From an uncultured Lachnospiraceae bacterium (GTDB lineage: Bacteria; Bacillota; Clostridia; Lachnospirales; Lachnospiraceae): DNA of 14,465 nt. How positions within the stretch are numbered: position 1 is the stretch's first letter; each line of letters opens with the position of its first letter. Positions 1 through 8,333 of this stretch are shown here, in pieces. Position numbers and translations under genes: made by a program. Location of the stretch: assembly GCA_949283905.1 (NCBI GenBank), contig CASDUB010000229.1, positions 1 to 14,465 of the forward strand, given 5' to 3'. Below the pieces are notes generated by a model. The model was given only the letters and a program-made list of their open reading frames with translations. It did no database searches and was not told the DNA's origin.

Positions 1-584
1 ACGCAGGAGATATCGGCGCATGTATCGATGAATGCCTTCAGACAGCGCTTCGTATGCAGGCGGAAGACCCGAAGGTGTTTGTACCGCAGCAGTTTTCAAA
101 TCCGGCGAATAACGCCGTTCATAAATATCATACGGCGCTGGAGATACTTGAGCAGGTCGGAGGACCTATTCATGGTTTTTGCTCTGGAGTAGGAACGGGC
201 GGAACCATATCAGGTATCGGCGAAACCCTTAAAGCTACAAATCCTGATATTGAGATATGGGCTGTTGAACCTGAGAACGCTGCTATTCTTGCCGGCGGAA
301 ATATCGGAACACACCTGCAGATGGGAATAGGCGACGGACTTATACCGGACAACCTTAATCAGAGCATTTACAGCGACATATGCATAATAACAGACGAAGA
401 GGCTATTCAGACGGCAAAGGATCTTGCGAAAAAAGAAGGTCTTATGTGCGGCATTTCAAGCGGAACGAATGTGGCCGCAGCCATCAAGCTCGCGAAGAAA
501 TTAGGACCGGGTAAGACGGTAGTAACGATTCTTCCGGATACTGCCGAAAGATATTTCAGCACTCCGCTTTTTGAAGGAGAATAA
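1..584 (+). CDS. cysK: Cysteine synthase (O-acetylserine sulfhydrylase), C-terminal part
   Basis: This is the 3' end of a PLP-dependent cysteine synthase, which makes L-cysteine from O-acetylserine and sulfide in the cytoplasm. The reading frame is open from base 3, upstream of the first internal ATG at 54, so the gene is cut by the left edge and the ATG at 54 is not a real start. About 193 codons remain of the usual ~305-310. Visible family signatures are PQQFSNPAN, the glycine-rich PLP phosphate-binding loop GVGTGGTISG, the MGIGDGLIP stretch, and GISSGTN followed by ILPDTAERYFST near the C-terminus. The Schiff-base lysine lies in the missing N-terminal half. A cystathionine beta-synthase-like relative is possible, but the short end without a CBS domain favours CysK. 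It is followed 11 nt later by the methyltransferase gene. Confidence 0.93.
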   Translation, partial: AGDIGACIDECLQTALRMQAEDPKVFVPQQFSNPANNAVHKYHTALEILEQVGGPIHGFCSGVGTGGTISGIGETLKATNPDIEIWAVEPENAAILAGGNIGTHLQMGIGDGLIPDNLNQSIYSDICIITDEEAIQTAKDLAKKEGLMCGISSGTNVAAAIKLAKKLGPGKTVVTILPDTAERYFSTPLFEGE

Positions 585-595
585 TATAATATTTC

Positions 596-1744
596 ATGAA
601 ATTATATGAATTTATCGCGCCATGTCATTTCGGACTTGAGGCGGTGCTAAAAAGAGAAATTCAGGATCTCGGATACGAGATCTCTAAAGTTGAAGACGGA
701 AAGGTGACATTTTTGGGAGATCCGGAAGCCGTGGCCTACAGCAATATCTTCTTAAGGACAACAGAGAGGATACTCTGGAAAGTAGGAGAGTTTAAAGCCG
801 TAACATTCGATGAACTCTTCGAAAAAACAAAAGCTCTTCCGTGGGAAGATTTTATTCCTGAAAACGGAAAATTCTGGGTGGCGAAAGCCAATTCGGTAAA
901 GAGCAAACTTTTCAGTCCGTCGGACATACAGTCGATCATGAAAAAAGCCATGGTTGACAGATTAAAGAGCAGATATAAAAAGGAATGGTTTGAAGAAGAC
1001 GGAGAGTCATTTCCGATAAGGGTATCTATATTAAAAGATGTTGTTACGATAGGTCTTGATACTACGGGAGTATCGCTGCACAAGAGGGGATACAGAAAGG
1101 CGACAGTTAAAGCGCCGATAACGGAAACTCTTGCATCGGCGATCATTATGCTCACTCCCTGGAAAAAGGACAGAATACTCGTGGATCCTTTCTGCGGAAG
1201 CGGAACGTTTCCTATAGAGGCGGCTATGATAGCTTCTGATATGGCGCCGGGAATGAACAGAGATTTCCTTTCGACAAGCTGGGAGCATCTGATTTCCAAG
1301 GCAAGCTGGAATGATGCCTATGAAGAGGCGCGGGACAGGGTAAACCTGAATATAGAAACAGATATCCAGGGTTATGATATCGACGGCAGCGTTGTTGCGA
1401 TGGCAAGAGAAAACGCTAAAATGGCAGGAGTTGAAAAACTGATACATTTGCAGCAAAGAGGAGTCGAAGAGCTGTCCCATTCGGGCAAGTACGGTTTTAT
1501 TATTACTAATCCGCCCTACGGCGAGCGTCTTGAGACAGACGAAACGCTTCCGGAGATATACAGAGCTCTCGGAGACAGATACAGGGAATTGGATTCATGG
1601 TCGATGTACATGATAACAGCCTGGGAAGAAGCTCAGAAATATATCGGAAGAAATGCCGATAAAAACCGCAAGATCTATAACGGTATGATGAAAACATATC
1701 TGTACCAGTATATAGGACCGAAACCACCTAAAAAGAAATTATAG
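596..1744 (+). CDS. THUMP-domain class I SAM-dependent RNA methyltransferase (RlmL/YpsC-like)
   Basis: This 382-aa cytoplasmic protein belongs to the family of 23S rRNA guanine-N2 methyltransferases (RlmL N-terminal half and the Firmicute YpsC). The N-terminal ~155 residues match a ferredoxin-like plus THUMP RNA-binding region, opening with CHFGLEAVLKREI. The catalytic Rossmann domain follows, with the SAM-binding motif DPFCGSGTFPIEAA from residue 197 and the amino-methyltransferase motif NPPYGERL from residue 305 (N305-P-P-Y308). The C-terminus is basic (PKPPKKKL). Length is normal for the single-module Firmicute form; E. coli RlmL carries a second methyltransferase module that is absent here. 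The start is set by a stop codon 9 nt upstream in frame. An AGGAG lies at 575-579 inside the end of cysK, 16 nt from the ATG, which is long for a Shine-Dalgarno. The exact target nucleotide cannot be read from the sequence. Confidence 0.9.
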   Translation: MKLYEFIAPCHFGLEAVLKREIQDLGYEISKVEDGKVTFLGDPEAVAYSNIFLRTTERILWKVGEFKAVTFDELFEKTKALPWEDFIPENGKFWVAKANSVKSKLFSPSDIQSIMKKAMVDRLKSRYKKEWFEEDGESFPIRVSILKDVVTIGLDTTGVSLHKRGYRKATVKAPITETLASAIIMLTPWKKDRILVDPFCGSGTFPIEAAMIASDMAPGMNRDFLSTSWEHLISKASWNDAYEEARDRVNLNIETDIQGYDIDGSVVAMARENAKMAGVEKLIHLQQRGVEELSHSGKYGFIITNPPYGERLETDETLPEIYRALGDRYRELDSWSMYMITAWEEAQKYIGRNADKNRKIYNGMMKTYLYQYIGPKPPKKKL

Positions 1745-1767
1745 AATGCGTCAGGAAGAGGCAAAAA

Positions 1768-2376
1768 ATGAAGATAATATTCGCTACCGGAAACGCCGGA
1801 AAGATGAAAGAAATCAGAGAGATACTCGGAGATATGAATATTCCGGTGCTGTCAATGAAGGAAGTCGGAATAGATGCAAAGCCCGAAGAAACAGGCACGA
1901 CATTTGAGGAAAACGCCATTATAAAAGCCAAAGCAACGGCAGAGCTCGTGACAGAGCCCGACGTGATAGTTATGGCTGATGATTCGGGTCTTGAAGTAGA
2001 TTATTTAAATAAAGAACCCGGAGTTTATTCGGCGAGATACATGGGAGAAGATACTCCTTACAGTATAAAAAATCAAAATATAATCGATCGCCTTGAGGGC
2101 GTGGAAGATGAAAAGCGGACGGCACGATTTGTTGCCGCCATAGCTGCTGTCCTTCCCGGAGGGGAGGTGGTAACTACGCTTGGAACGATCGAAGGAAAGA
2201 TCGGTTATGAAGAGCGAGGCACAAACGGATTCGGATATGATCCTATTTTTTACCTTCCCGATATGAGTAAAAGCACGGCGCAGCTGCCGCCGGAAGAAAA
2301 AAATAAGATCAGCCACAGGGGAAACGCCTTAAGGGCAATGAGACAGAAAATCATAGAAAAATTGAATATTAAATAA
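1768..2376 (+). CDS. rdgB: XTP/dITP diphosphatase (non-canonical purine NTP pyrophosphatase)
   Basis: This 202-aa house-cleaning enzyme of the Ham1/RdgB family hydrolyses dITP, XTP and related deaminated purine nucleotides to monophosphate and pyrophosphate, keeping them out of DNA and RNA. The evidence is an N-terminal substrate loop FATGNAGKMKEI, the metal-binding MADDSGLEVD motif with D71 and D72, GVYSARY after it, the base-recognition motif GTNGFGYDPIF, and SHRGNALRAM near the C-terminus. Length is typical (about 195-205 aa). An AGAGG at 1757-1761, 6 nt before the ATG, supports this start. It lies 23 nt after the methyltransferase gene and just ahead of thrS, consistent with one transcript. 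Known Firmicute homologues are called ysnA or rdgB. Confidence 0.95.
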   Translation: MKIIFATGNAGKMKEIREILGDMNIPVLSMKEVGIDAKPEETGTTFEENAIIKAKATAELVTEPDVIVMADDSGLEVDYLNKEPGVYSARYMGEDTPYSIKNQNIIDRLEGVEDEKRTARFVAAIAAVLPGGEVVTTLGTIEGKIGYEERGTNGFGYDPIFYLPDMSKSTAQLPPEEKNKISHRGNALRAMRQKIIEKLNIK

Positions 2377-2404
2377 ATCTATTTTATATATGAGGAGAAG
2401 ATCA

Positions 2405-4348
2405 ATGAAAATTACATTAAAAGACGGTTCACAGAAAGAATACGATGCTCCGAGAAGTATTCGTGACATCGCAAGAGATATAAGCGAGGGGCTCATGAGA
2501 GCTGCCGTAGCAGGAGATGTTGACGGTGAGATAATGGATATCCGTACGGTTATCGATACAGACTGCACATTGAATATCATCACGGCAAACGATCCGGAAG
2601 GATTAAAGGTTTTACGCCATACGGCTTCTCACGTTCTGGCAGAGGCAGTTAAGAATCTTTACCCGAACGCAAAGCTTGCTATCGGACCGGCAATCGCTGA
2701 CGGTTTTTACTATGACTTTGAGGCTGAGCCGTTTTCAAGAGAAGACCTTGATGCGATCGAAAAAGAGATGAAAAAGATCATCAAAAAAGGCGCAAAGCTC
2801 AATAAATTCACTCTTCCGAGAGAAGAAGCAATAAAATACATGCAGGAGCGTCAGGAACCGTACAAGGTAGAGCTCATCGAAGATCTTCCGGAAGACGCAG
2901 AGATATCATTTTACGAGCAGGGAGATTTTGTAGATCTCTGTGCCGGACCGCATTTATCGAGTGTAAAGAGTATCAAAGCGTTTAAGCTTATTTCATCGTC
3001 AATGGCTTATTGGCGCGGAAATGAGAATAATGCAAGACTTCAGAGAATCTACGGTACTGCTTTCGCAAACAAAGAGGATCTTGAAGCCCATCTTGAGCAT
3101 CTTGAAGATATAAAGATGAGAGATCATAACAAGCTCGGCCGTGAGATGGAAATCTTCACTACAGTTGATGTTATAGGTCAGGGACTTCCTCTTATTCTTC
3201 CTAACGGCGTTAAGATGATCCAGAAACTTCAGAGATGGATCGAAGACCTTGAGGATAAAGAGTGGGGTTATGTACGAACAAAAACACCGCTTATGGCTAA
3301 GAGCGACCTGTATAAGATTTCAGGACACTGGGATCATTATAAAGACGGAATGTTTGTTCTCGGCGATGAAGAAAATGACAAAGAAGTATTTGCGCTTCGT
3401 CCGATGACATGTCCTTTCCAGTATTACGTATATAAAAACACTCAGAAATCATACAGAGATCTTCCGTATCGAATGGGCGAGACTTCTACACTTTTCAGAA
3501 AAGAAGATTCGGGAGAGATGCACGGACTTACACGTGTAAGACAGTTTACTATTTCTGAAGGACACAATGTAATACGTCCTGATCAGGTAGAGGAAGAACT
3601 TCAGAACTGTCTTGAACTTGCGATGTATGTGCTTAAAACACTCGGACTTCAGAATGATGTTACATACCGCCTTTCAAAGTGGGATCCGAAAAACAGAGAA
3701 AAATATCTCGGAGATAATGAATACTGGGAAAAAACACAGGAAGTTCTCAGAGAGGTTCTTGAGAGAAATAATGTTCAGTTTGTGGAAGCTGACGGAGAAG
3801 CCGCTTTCTACGGACCTAAAGTTGATATTCAGGCGCAGAATGTCTACGGAAAAGAAGATACAATGATTACTATCCAGCTTGACTGCGCTATTGCAGAAAA
3901 CTTTGATATGTATTTTATTGATCAGAACGGAGATAAAGTACGTCCGTATATCATCCACAGAACATCACTCGGATGCTATGAGAGAACTCTCGCATGGCTT
4001 ATTGAAAAGTATGCAGGAAAATTCCCTGTATGGCTCTGTCCTGAGCAGGTTCGCGTGCTTCCTATTTCGGAAAAATACGAAGAATATGCTGAAAAAGTAA
4101 GAAAAGAACTTGCAAGAGCGGGAGTTGACGTAACGGCGGATAACCGTTCTGAAAAGATAGGATTTAAGATTCGTGAAGCTCAGAACAAGAAAGTGCCTTA
4201 TATGCTTATCGTAGGAGCAAACGAAGAAGCCGACGGACTTGTTTCTGTAAGAACAAGATCGGGCGGCGACAAAGGACAGATGAAACTTGAAGAGTTTATT
4301 GCAAAGATTTCAGAGGAAATCAGGACAAAAACAATACAGGAGCCTTAA
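2405..4348 (+). CDS. thrS: Threonine--tRNA ligase
   Basis: This 647-aa class II aminoacyl-tRNA synthetase charges tRNA-Thr. In order it has an N-terminal TGS domain (about 1-60); the editing domain with HTASH (H72, H76) and CAGPH (C179, H183), matching the editing-site residues of E. coli ThrRS; the catalytic core; and a C-terminal anticodon-binding domain from about residue 540. The zinc ligands are preserved as C336 (MTCP), H387 (SEGH) and H518 (IIHR). Motif 2 reads FRKEDSGEMHGLTRVRQFT and the motif 3 region SLGCYERTLAWLIE. The start at 2405 is chosen over an in-frame ATG at 2390, because the 2390 ATG would put the AGGAG at 2393-2397 inside the coding region; that AGGAG sits 7 nt before 2405. 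Only 28 nt separate it from rdgB, so there is no room for a T-box leader. The core resembles a divergent ThrRS subgroup (MTCPFQ in place of MNCPGH). Confidence 0.97.
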   Translation: MKITLKDGSQKEYDAPRSIRDIARDISEGLMRAAVAGDVDGEIMDIRTVIDTDCTLNIITANDPEGLKVLRHTASHVLAEAVKNLYPNAKLAIGPAIADGFYYDFEAEPFSREDLDAIEKEMKKIIKKGAKLNKFTLPREEAIKYMQERQEPYKVELIEDLPEDAEISFYEQGDFVDLCAGPHLSSVKSIKAFKLISSSMAYWRGNENNARLQRIYGTAFANKEDLEAHLEHLEDIKMRDHNKLGREMEIFTTVDVIGQGLPLILPNGVKMIQKLQRWIEDLEDKEWGYVRTKTPLMAKSDLYKISGHWDHYKDGMFVLGDEENDKEVFALRPMTCPFQYYVYKNTQKSYRDLPYRMGETSTLFRKEDSGEMHGLTRVRQFTISEGHNVIRPDQVEEELQNCLELAMYVLKTLGLQNDVTYRLSKWDPKNREKYLGDNEYWEKTQEVLREVLERNNVQFVEADGEAAFYGPKVDIQAQNVYGKEDTMITIQLDCAIAENFDMYFIDQNGDKVRPYIIHRTSLGCYERTLAWLIEKYAGKFPVWLCPEQVRVLPISEKYEEYAEKVRKELARAGVDVTADNRSEKIGFKIREAQNKKVPYMLIVGANEEADGLVSVRTRSGGDKGQMKLEEFIAKISEEIRTKTIQEP

Positions 4349-4357
4349 TTAATCTAT

Positions 4358-5179
4358 ATGTCATCAAGAAATAAAAAGAAAAAATCAGGCAATGCGCTGC
4401 TTATTGTCATTATAATCATATGTATCGGCGTTGCCGCCTTTGCCGCATACAAGCTTATAAGTATAGGGCTTGCGTATAAAGCGGGCGAAGACGAATATGC
4501 AAGGCTTCAGAAGTATACATACGAGACAAACAAACCGGATCAAACCGACAGCGAAGATAAAGACGGTGATGACGCAGATACGGATGCAGCGACGGAGGAG
4601 GAAGTTGTCAAACCGCCGATAGAAGTTGACTTTGAAGAACTCAAGGCGATCAATCCGGATTTTGCGGGTTGGCTCTATGTCGGAGCGGAAGATATCAGCT
4701 ACCCGATAGTGTACAGCGGCGACAATGATTATTATCTGCACAGGACTTTTGAGCGGGCAGACAATTTTGCCGGAACACTGTTTATCGAAGCGAAAAACAA
4801 GCCTGATTTTAATGATCCGAATACCATAATCTATGGGCACAACATGAAAAACCAGTCAATGTTCGGAAAACTCAAGTTCCTTTATGAATTTGAGGATTAT
4901 AAAAATGACGATGAATTCTGGATACTGACTGAAAACGGATCCTACAGATACAAAATGTTTAATATGGAAGTGACAAAGGCGACAAGCGACGTCTACACGT
5001 TGTTTTCCGGTCCGGGAGAACTTGTGAAGGATTATATAAGCGACAGAATGGCGGAATCGTATGTCAGCCTTCCGATTGAAAGCTTTGATGAAAACAGCAA
5101 AGTTGTTACCCTGTCTACATGTTCCGCGAATGATGACGAAAGATTTGTAGTTCAGGGAATTTTGATTGGTGTATATTAA
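4358..5179 (+). CDS. Class B sortase, membrane-anchored
   Basis: This 273-aa transpeptidase-like enzyme is expected to act outside the membrane, cutting sorting signals and joining surface proteins to the cell wall or to each other. A lysine-rich N-terminus (residues 1-11) precedes one hydrophobic segment (about 12-35). A strongly acidic, low-complexity linker follows at about 55-80, with many Asp and Glu residues. The sortase fold runs from about residue 90. The triad is visible: H161 in IYGHNM, C255 in TLSTCS and R262 in DERFVV. The INPDFAGWL opening and the sequence around the His are typical of class B (SrtB). Its start is 9 nt after thrS, so it is probably co-transcribed. An AGGAG at 4338-4342 is somewhat far (15 nt) from the ATG. 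No LPXTG or NPQTN-type substrate gene lies in the window, so the substrate is unknown. Confidence 0.92.
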   Translation: MSSRNKKKKSGNALLIVIIIICIGVAAFAAYKLISIGLAYKAGEDEYARLQKYTYETNKPDQTDSEDKDGDDADTDAATEEEVVKPPIEVDFEELKAINPDFAGWLYVGAEDISYPIVYSGDNDYYLHRTFERADNFAGTLFIEAKNKPDFNDPNTIIYGHNMKNQSMFGKLKFLYEFEDYKNDDEFWILTENGSYRYKMFNMEVTKATSDVYTLFSGPGELVKDYISDRMAESYVSLPIESFDENSKVVTLSTCSANDDERFVVQGILIGVY

Positions 5180-5204
5180 ATTTAGAAAATATGACAACAT
5201 GTTT

Positions 5205-5232
5205 TTGCTGGATTATGACATTACAATATGAT
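5205..5232 (+). promoter_or_regulatory. Possible sigma-70-type promoter for ssb
   Basis: The 101-nt gap between the sortase and ssb holds a candidate -35 TTGCTG (5205-5210) and a -10 TATGAT (5227-5232) separated by 16 nt. The surrounding DNA is A/T-rich. The match is moderate, and other A/T-rich hexamers nearby could serve instead. I see no convincing terminator behind the sortase gene in this gap. Confidence 0.35.
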
Positions 5233-5280
5233 ATTATTGTACTACCGTGATAATTAATAACTCGACAGAATGGAGATCAT

Positions 5281-5733
5281 ATGAACAAAGTAATATTGAT
5301 GGGAAGACTTACAAGAGATCCGGACGTGAGATATTCAGCCGGAGAAAACTCAACAGCAGTGGCAAGATATACTCTTGCGGTTGACCGCCGCTTTAAAAGA
5401 GACGGTGAACAGACAGCAGACTTTATAAACTGTGTGGCATTTGGCAGAGCGGCCGAATTTGCAGAAAAATATTTCCATCAGGGAATAAAGATTGCCGTTA
5501 CGGGACGCATCCAGACAGGAAGCTATACGAACCGGGACGGCAACAAGGTATATACAACAGATGTTGTAGTTGAAGAACAGGAATTCGCCGAGAGCAAGAA
5601 CGCAGCGGCGGAAAACAGTTCAAGACCGATGTCCTACAGCGCGCCGGCGCCTGAAAAAGCGTCTGAGCCGATGATAGATGACGGTTTTATGAATATTCCT
5701 GACGGACTTGATGAAGAACTTCCATTTCAATAA
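5281..5733 (+). CDS. ssb: Single-stranded DNA-binding protein
   Basis: This 150-aa SSB coats single-stranded DNA during replication, recombination and repair and recruits partner proteins through its acidic tail. The OB-fold covers about residues 1-105: it opens with MNKVILMGRLTRDP and includes the family-typical INCVAFGRAAEFAEKYFHQG and VTGRIQTGSYTNRDG. A Ser/Ala/Pro-rich flexible linker (about 108-130) follows, then an acidic tail ending DEELPFQ, the partner-binding tip with one residue beyond the usual final Phe. A GGAG at 5272-5275 is 5 nt before the ATG. In many Firmicutes ssb sits between rpsF and rpsR. Here neither ribosomal gene is present: the upstream neighbour is a sortase, and an intrinsic terminator lies downstream. 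It could therefore be a relocated main copy or a second ssb paralogue. Confidence 0.96.
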   Translation: MNKVILMGRLTRDPDVRYSAGENSTAVARYTLAVDRRFKRDGEQTADFINCVAFGRAAEFAEKYFHQGIKIAVTGRIQTGSYTNRDGNKVYTTDVVVEEQEFAESKNAAAENSSRPMSYSAPAPEKASEPMIDDGFMNIPDGLDEELPFQ

Positions 5734-5766
5734 TGGATTCTCAGATCAAAATAAGATGCAATAAGT

Positions 5767-5797
5767 AGGCGGCCGGCTTTACGCCGGTCGTCTTTTT
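5767..5797 (+). terminator. Rho-independent terminator after ssb
   Basis: A 10-bp G/C-rich stem pairs 5768-5777 with 5783-5792 (eight Watson-Crick pairs and two G-U) around a 5-nt loop (TTTAC). An A-T pair can be added at the base, and the T-run is 5793-5797. The gdpP Shine-Dalgarno begins 2 nt later, so this element either isolates gdpP from ssb or lets only part of the transcription through. Confidence 0.88.
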
Positions 5798-5799
5798 AC

Positions 5800-5804
5800 A
5801 GGAG
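5800..5804 (+). promoter_or_regulatory. Ribosome binding site that decides the gdpP start
   Basis: AGGAG sits 9 nt before the ATG at 5814 but only 3 nt before an in-frame TTG at 5808. This spacing favours the ATG. The site begins 2 nt after the T-run of the preceding terminator. Confidence 0.75.
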
Positions 5805-5813
5805 ACTTTGATT

Positions 5814-7859
5814 ATGGATGATGTAAAAAAAGCAGGGCAGTTGAAAAGCTATGTATCTTTTTTGATAGGGATGCTTATTTTACTGATCGGCGTAAATATC
5901 CTGGTATACGGAAGAGAATTTTATGCCGGTCTTATTATGAGCTGCGGTCTGTTTGTTTATTTCGTAGTGATAATTGTTTATTATTATCTGAAAAAACGAA
6001 AAGCGATGCAGGAGCTTATTGATTTTACGGCTCATTATGCAACGCTCCAGAACAGACTTATGAATGAGTTTGAATTTCCGTATTTTCTTCTCGACAGAGA
6101 AGGCAGGATCCTCTGGGGAAACGATGCCTTTAATAAGCTGCATGAAGAAATGCCGAAATTTATCAGAAGATCTATAACTGAAATATTGCCTGAGATAACT
6201 CCGTCGAAGCTTCCAAGAACAGGGTCGGAAGCGGATTTTAATATTGTTTACAATGAAACTCAGTTTAAAGTTAATATCAGGCTTGTTTCCGACAACGATG
6301 AACTTGAAATATATCATTTCCCGGATGTAAAAACTTCGGATCTGAAAAAACTGTATGCGGTCACCCTTACGGATGAAACTCAGCTGCATGAATATATGCA
6401 GAAATATGAAGATGAGACAATGGTTACGGCGCTGCTTTATATCGATAACTATGAAGAAGCGCTGGAAAGCGTCGAAGAAGTAAGCAGATCTATTCTTACG
6501 GCGCTTATCGACAGAAAGATAAATCAGTATTTTAATAATCATGATTGTCTCGTAAGAAAATTTGAAAAAGACAAATATCTTATAGTAATGAGAAACCGCT
6601 CTTTGCAGGAACTTATGGAGCAGAGGTTTGATATTGTAGAAGAGATAAAAAATATCAACACTGAAAATGAAATCTCTGTTACTATAAGTATTGGTATAGG
6701 AAGCAATCAGGGCTCATATGTGAAAAATCTTGAAGCTGCGAAGATCTGTATCGATCTTGCTCTCGGAAGGGGAGGAGATCAGGTTGCCATTAAGAATGGC
6801 GACAGCATCAGATATTTCGGCGGAAAAACACAGGGCGTTGAAAAAAATACAAAAGTTAAAGCCAGAGTAAAAGCGCACGCGCTTCACGAGTTTATGGCGG
6901 TATCGGAAAAAGTAGTGGTAATGGGTCACCGCTTGATGGATATAGACGCTTTCGGCGCGGCTGTAGGTATTTTCAGGGCGGCTCAGTCGATGCACAAGAA
7001 GACTTACATAGTTGTCGATTGTGTTACAAATGTGCTGGCACCCTTTGTAGAGGCGTTTAAGAACAGCTCAAGCGAAGACAATGTCATCGTGAGCTGCGAT
7101 GAGGCAAAGGAACTTGTAGACGAAAGAACCATTCTTGTTGTGGTAGACACGAGCAGACCGGGATACACGGGATGTGAAGAGCTGTTATCGCTTACAAAAA
7201 ATATAGTGGTTCTCGATCACCACAGACAGAGCAGCGATGTAATACGAAATTCAGTATTATCATATATCGAGCCTTACGCGTCGAGCGCATGTGAAATGGT
7301 TACGGAGATAATACAGTATTTTGCCGATAATACGAAACTTAAAAGCGTTGAGGCAGATGTCTTATATGCCGGAATCGTAGTGGATACTGATAATTTCATG
7401 CAGAAGACTGGCGTAAGGACATTTGAGGCTGCAGCATATCTCAGGAGAAACGGCGCGGACGTAACGAGGGTAAGGAAAATGTTCAGGGAAAACATGGCTG
7501 ACTACCTTGCGAAAGGTGAGGTTATCAGAAATGTACGACTGTTCAGAAAATCATTTGCCATCTCATGCTGTCCGTCGGAGGGGCTCGAACAGCCTACGAT
7601 CGTCGGCGCACAGGCGGCAAACGAACTTTTAAATATCATTGGAGTCAGAGCTTCTTTTGTACTGACGGAGTATAACAACAAGGTATTTATAAGTGCAAGA
7701 GCTATAGATGAAGTAAATGTTCAGCTGATCATGGAGAGAATGGGCGGCGGCGGACACCTCAATATTGCCGGCGCGCAGCTGCCGGGAGTCAGCATAGAAG
7801 AAGCAGAGAAGAGATTAAGACTTACTATTTCAGAAATGGTAGACGGAGGAGAATTATAA
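5814..7859 (+). CDS. gdpP: Cyclic-di-AMP phosphodiesterase GdpP (YybT family, DHH-DHHA1)
   Basis: This 681-aa membrane protein of the GdpP/YybT family hydrolyses the second messenger c-di-AMP, which governs potassium and osmolyte balance and cell-wall homeostasis. Two hydrophobic segments (about 10-33 and 37-60) are followed by a PAS-like region (about 80-160), a degenerate GGDEF domain (about 180-335) in which KFEKDKY stands where the GGDEF loop is expected, and the catalytic DHH-DHHA1 module. Metal-site residues are visible: H372, D376 and D378 in [10 protein letters not shown]445 in [10 protein letters not shown]468-H469-H470 in LDHHRQ; and D524 in DTDNF. The substrate-binding GGGGH with H648 marks DHHA1. 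Length fits the family (about 650-680 aa). It heads gdpP-rplI-dnaB, an order also known from Bacillus (yybT-rplI-dnaC). Transcription comes either through the 5767-5797 terminator or from a promoter I could not find. Confidence 0.96.
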   Translation: MDDVKKAGQLKSYVSFLIGMLILLIGVNILVYGREFYAGLIMSCGLFVYFVVIIVYYYLKKRKAMQELIDFTAHYATLQNRLMNEFEFPYFLLDREGRILWGNDAFNKLHEEMPKFIRRSITEILPEITPSKLPRTGSEADFNIVYNETQFKVNIRLVSDNDELEIYHFPDVKTSDLKKLYAVTLTDETQLHEYMQKYEDETMVTALLYIDNYEEALESVEEVSRSILTALIDRKINQYFNNHDCLVRKFEKDKYLIVMRNRSLQELMEQRFDIVEEIKNINTENEISVTISIGIGSNQGSYVKNLEAAKICIDLALGRGGDQVAIKNGDSIRYFGGKTQGVEKNTKVKARVKAHALHEFMAVSEKVVVMGHRLMDIDAFGAAVGIFRAAQSMHKKTYIVVDCVTNVLAPFVEAFKNSSSEDNVIVSCDEAKELVDERTILVVVDTSRPGYTGCEELLSLTKNIVVLDHHRQSSDVIRNSVLSYIEPYASSACEMVTEIIQYFADNTKLKSVEADVLYAGIVVDTDNFMQKTGVRTFEAAAYLRRNGADVTRVRKMFRENMADYLAKGEVIRNVRLFRKSFAISCCPSEGLEQPTIVGAQAANELLNIIGVRASFVLTEYNNKVFISARAIDEVNVQLIMERMGGGGHLNIAGAQLPGVSIEEAEKRLRLTISEMVDGGEL

Positions 7860-7861
7860 TT

Positions 7862-8308
7862 ATGAAAGTAATATTGCTGGAAGATGTAAAATCACTCGGA
7901 AAAAAAGGCGATATCTGCAACGTCAGCGACGGATACGCACGAAACATGCTTCTGCCGAAGAAACTCGGCGTTGAAGCAACGCCAAAAAATCTGAACGATC
8001 TTAAATTGAAAAAAGCCCATGACGCAAAAGTTGCAGCACAGCAGCTTCAGGAGGCGAAAGATTTCGCTGCAAAGATAGAAGAGAGCGAAGTAACAGTAGG
8101 ACTTAAAGTCGGAGAAGGCGGAAAGGTATTCGGTTCCATTTCTGCAAAAGAGATCGCCGACGCAGCAAAAACACAGCTCGGACTGGAAATAGATAAAAAG
8201 AAACTTGTTATAGACGGACAGATCAAATCGATTGGAAATACTGAGGTAAAAGTAAAAATCCACCCGCAGGTTACGGCTGCGCTTAAAGTAAAAGTAGTTG
8301 AAGAATAA
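7862..8308 (+). CDS. rplI: 50S ribosomal protein L9
   Basis: This 148-aa large-subunit protein binds 23S rRNA near the L1 stalk and helps maintain reading fidelity. The N-terminal signature is clear: [16 protein letters not shown], then [21 protein letters not shown] charged connecting helix rich in Lys, Ala and Gln (about 42-80) leads to the C-terminal domain, which includes [14 protein letters not shown]. Length is standard. The ATG is 2 nt after the gdpP stop, and the Shine-Dalgarno GGAGGAG (7845-7851) lies inside the last gdpP codons, so the two genes are likely translationally linked. dnaB follows 25 nt later. Confidence 0.97.
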   Translation: MKVILLEDVKSLGKKGDICNVSDGYARNMLLPKKLGVEATPKNLNDLKLKKAHDAKVAAQQLQEAKDFAAKIEESEVTVGLKVGEGGKVFGSISAKEIADAAKTQLGLEIDKKKLVIDGQIKSIGNTEVKVKIHPQVTAALKVKVVEE

Positions 8309-8333
8309 TCGCGTACAGAATAGAGGTTAAGCC

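Noticed and set aside
585..590. TATAAT just before the methyltransferase start as a promoter -10
   Set aside because: No -35-like hexamer lies at 16-18 nt upstream. The gene is only 11 nt behind cysK, so co-transcription is simpler.
736..1480. Two antisense frames (187 and 149 aa) opposite the methyltransferase gene
   Set aside because: The + strand frame carries clear THUMP-methyltransferase motifs. The antisense proteins show no family features or start signals.
2377..2404. T-box riboswitch upstream of thrS (and likewise before asnS)
   Set aside because: Gaps of 28 nt and 15 nt are far too short for a T-box leader, and no specifier or antiterminator structure is present.
2390..2404. Upstream in-frame ATG as the thrS start
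   Set aside because: Starting there would translate the AGGAG Shine-Dalgarno itself. The ATG at 2405 has that AGGAG at 7-nt spacing and begins the family-typical TGS domain.
5181..5280. Terminator or small gene between the sortase and ssb
   Set aside because: Only a short AACATGTT palindrome is present with a weak T-run. The few short frames have no ribosome binding site and no resemblance to rpsF or rpsR.
5880..6542. A 220-aa antisense frame opposite gdpP
   Set aside because: It lies wholly within the conserved gdpP N-terminal half and looks like a Lys/Ile/Phe-rich shadow of A/T-rich codons, with no supporting start site.
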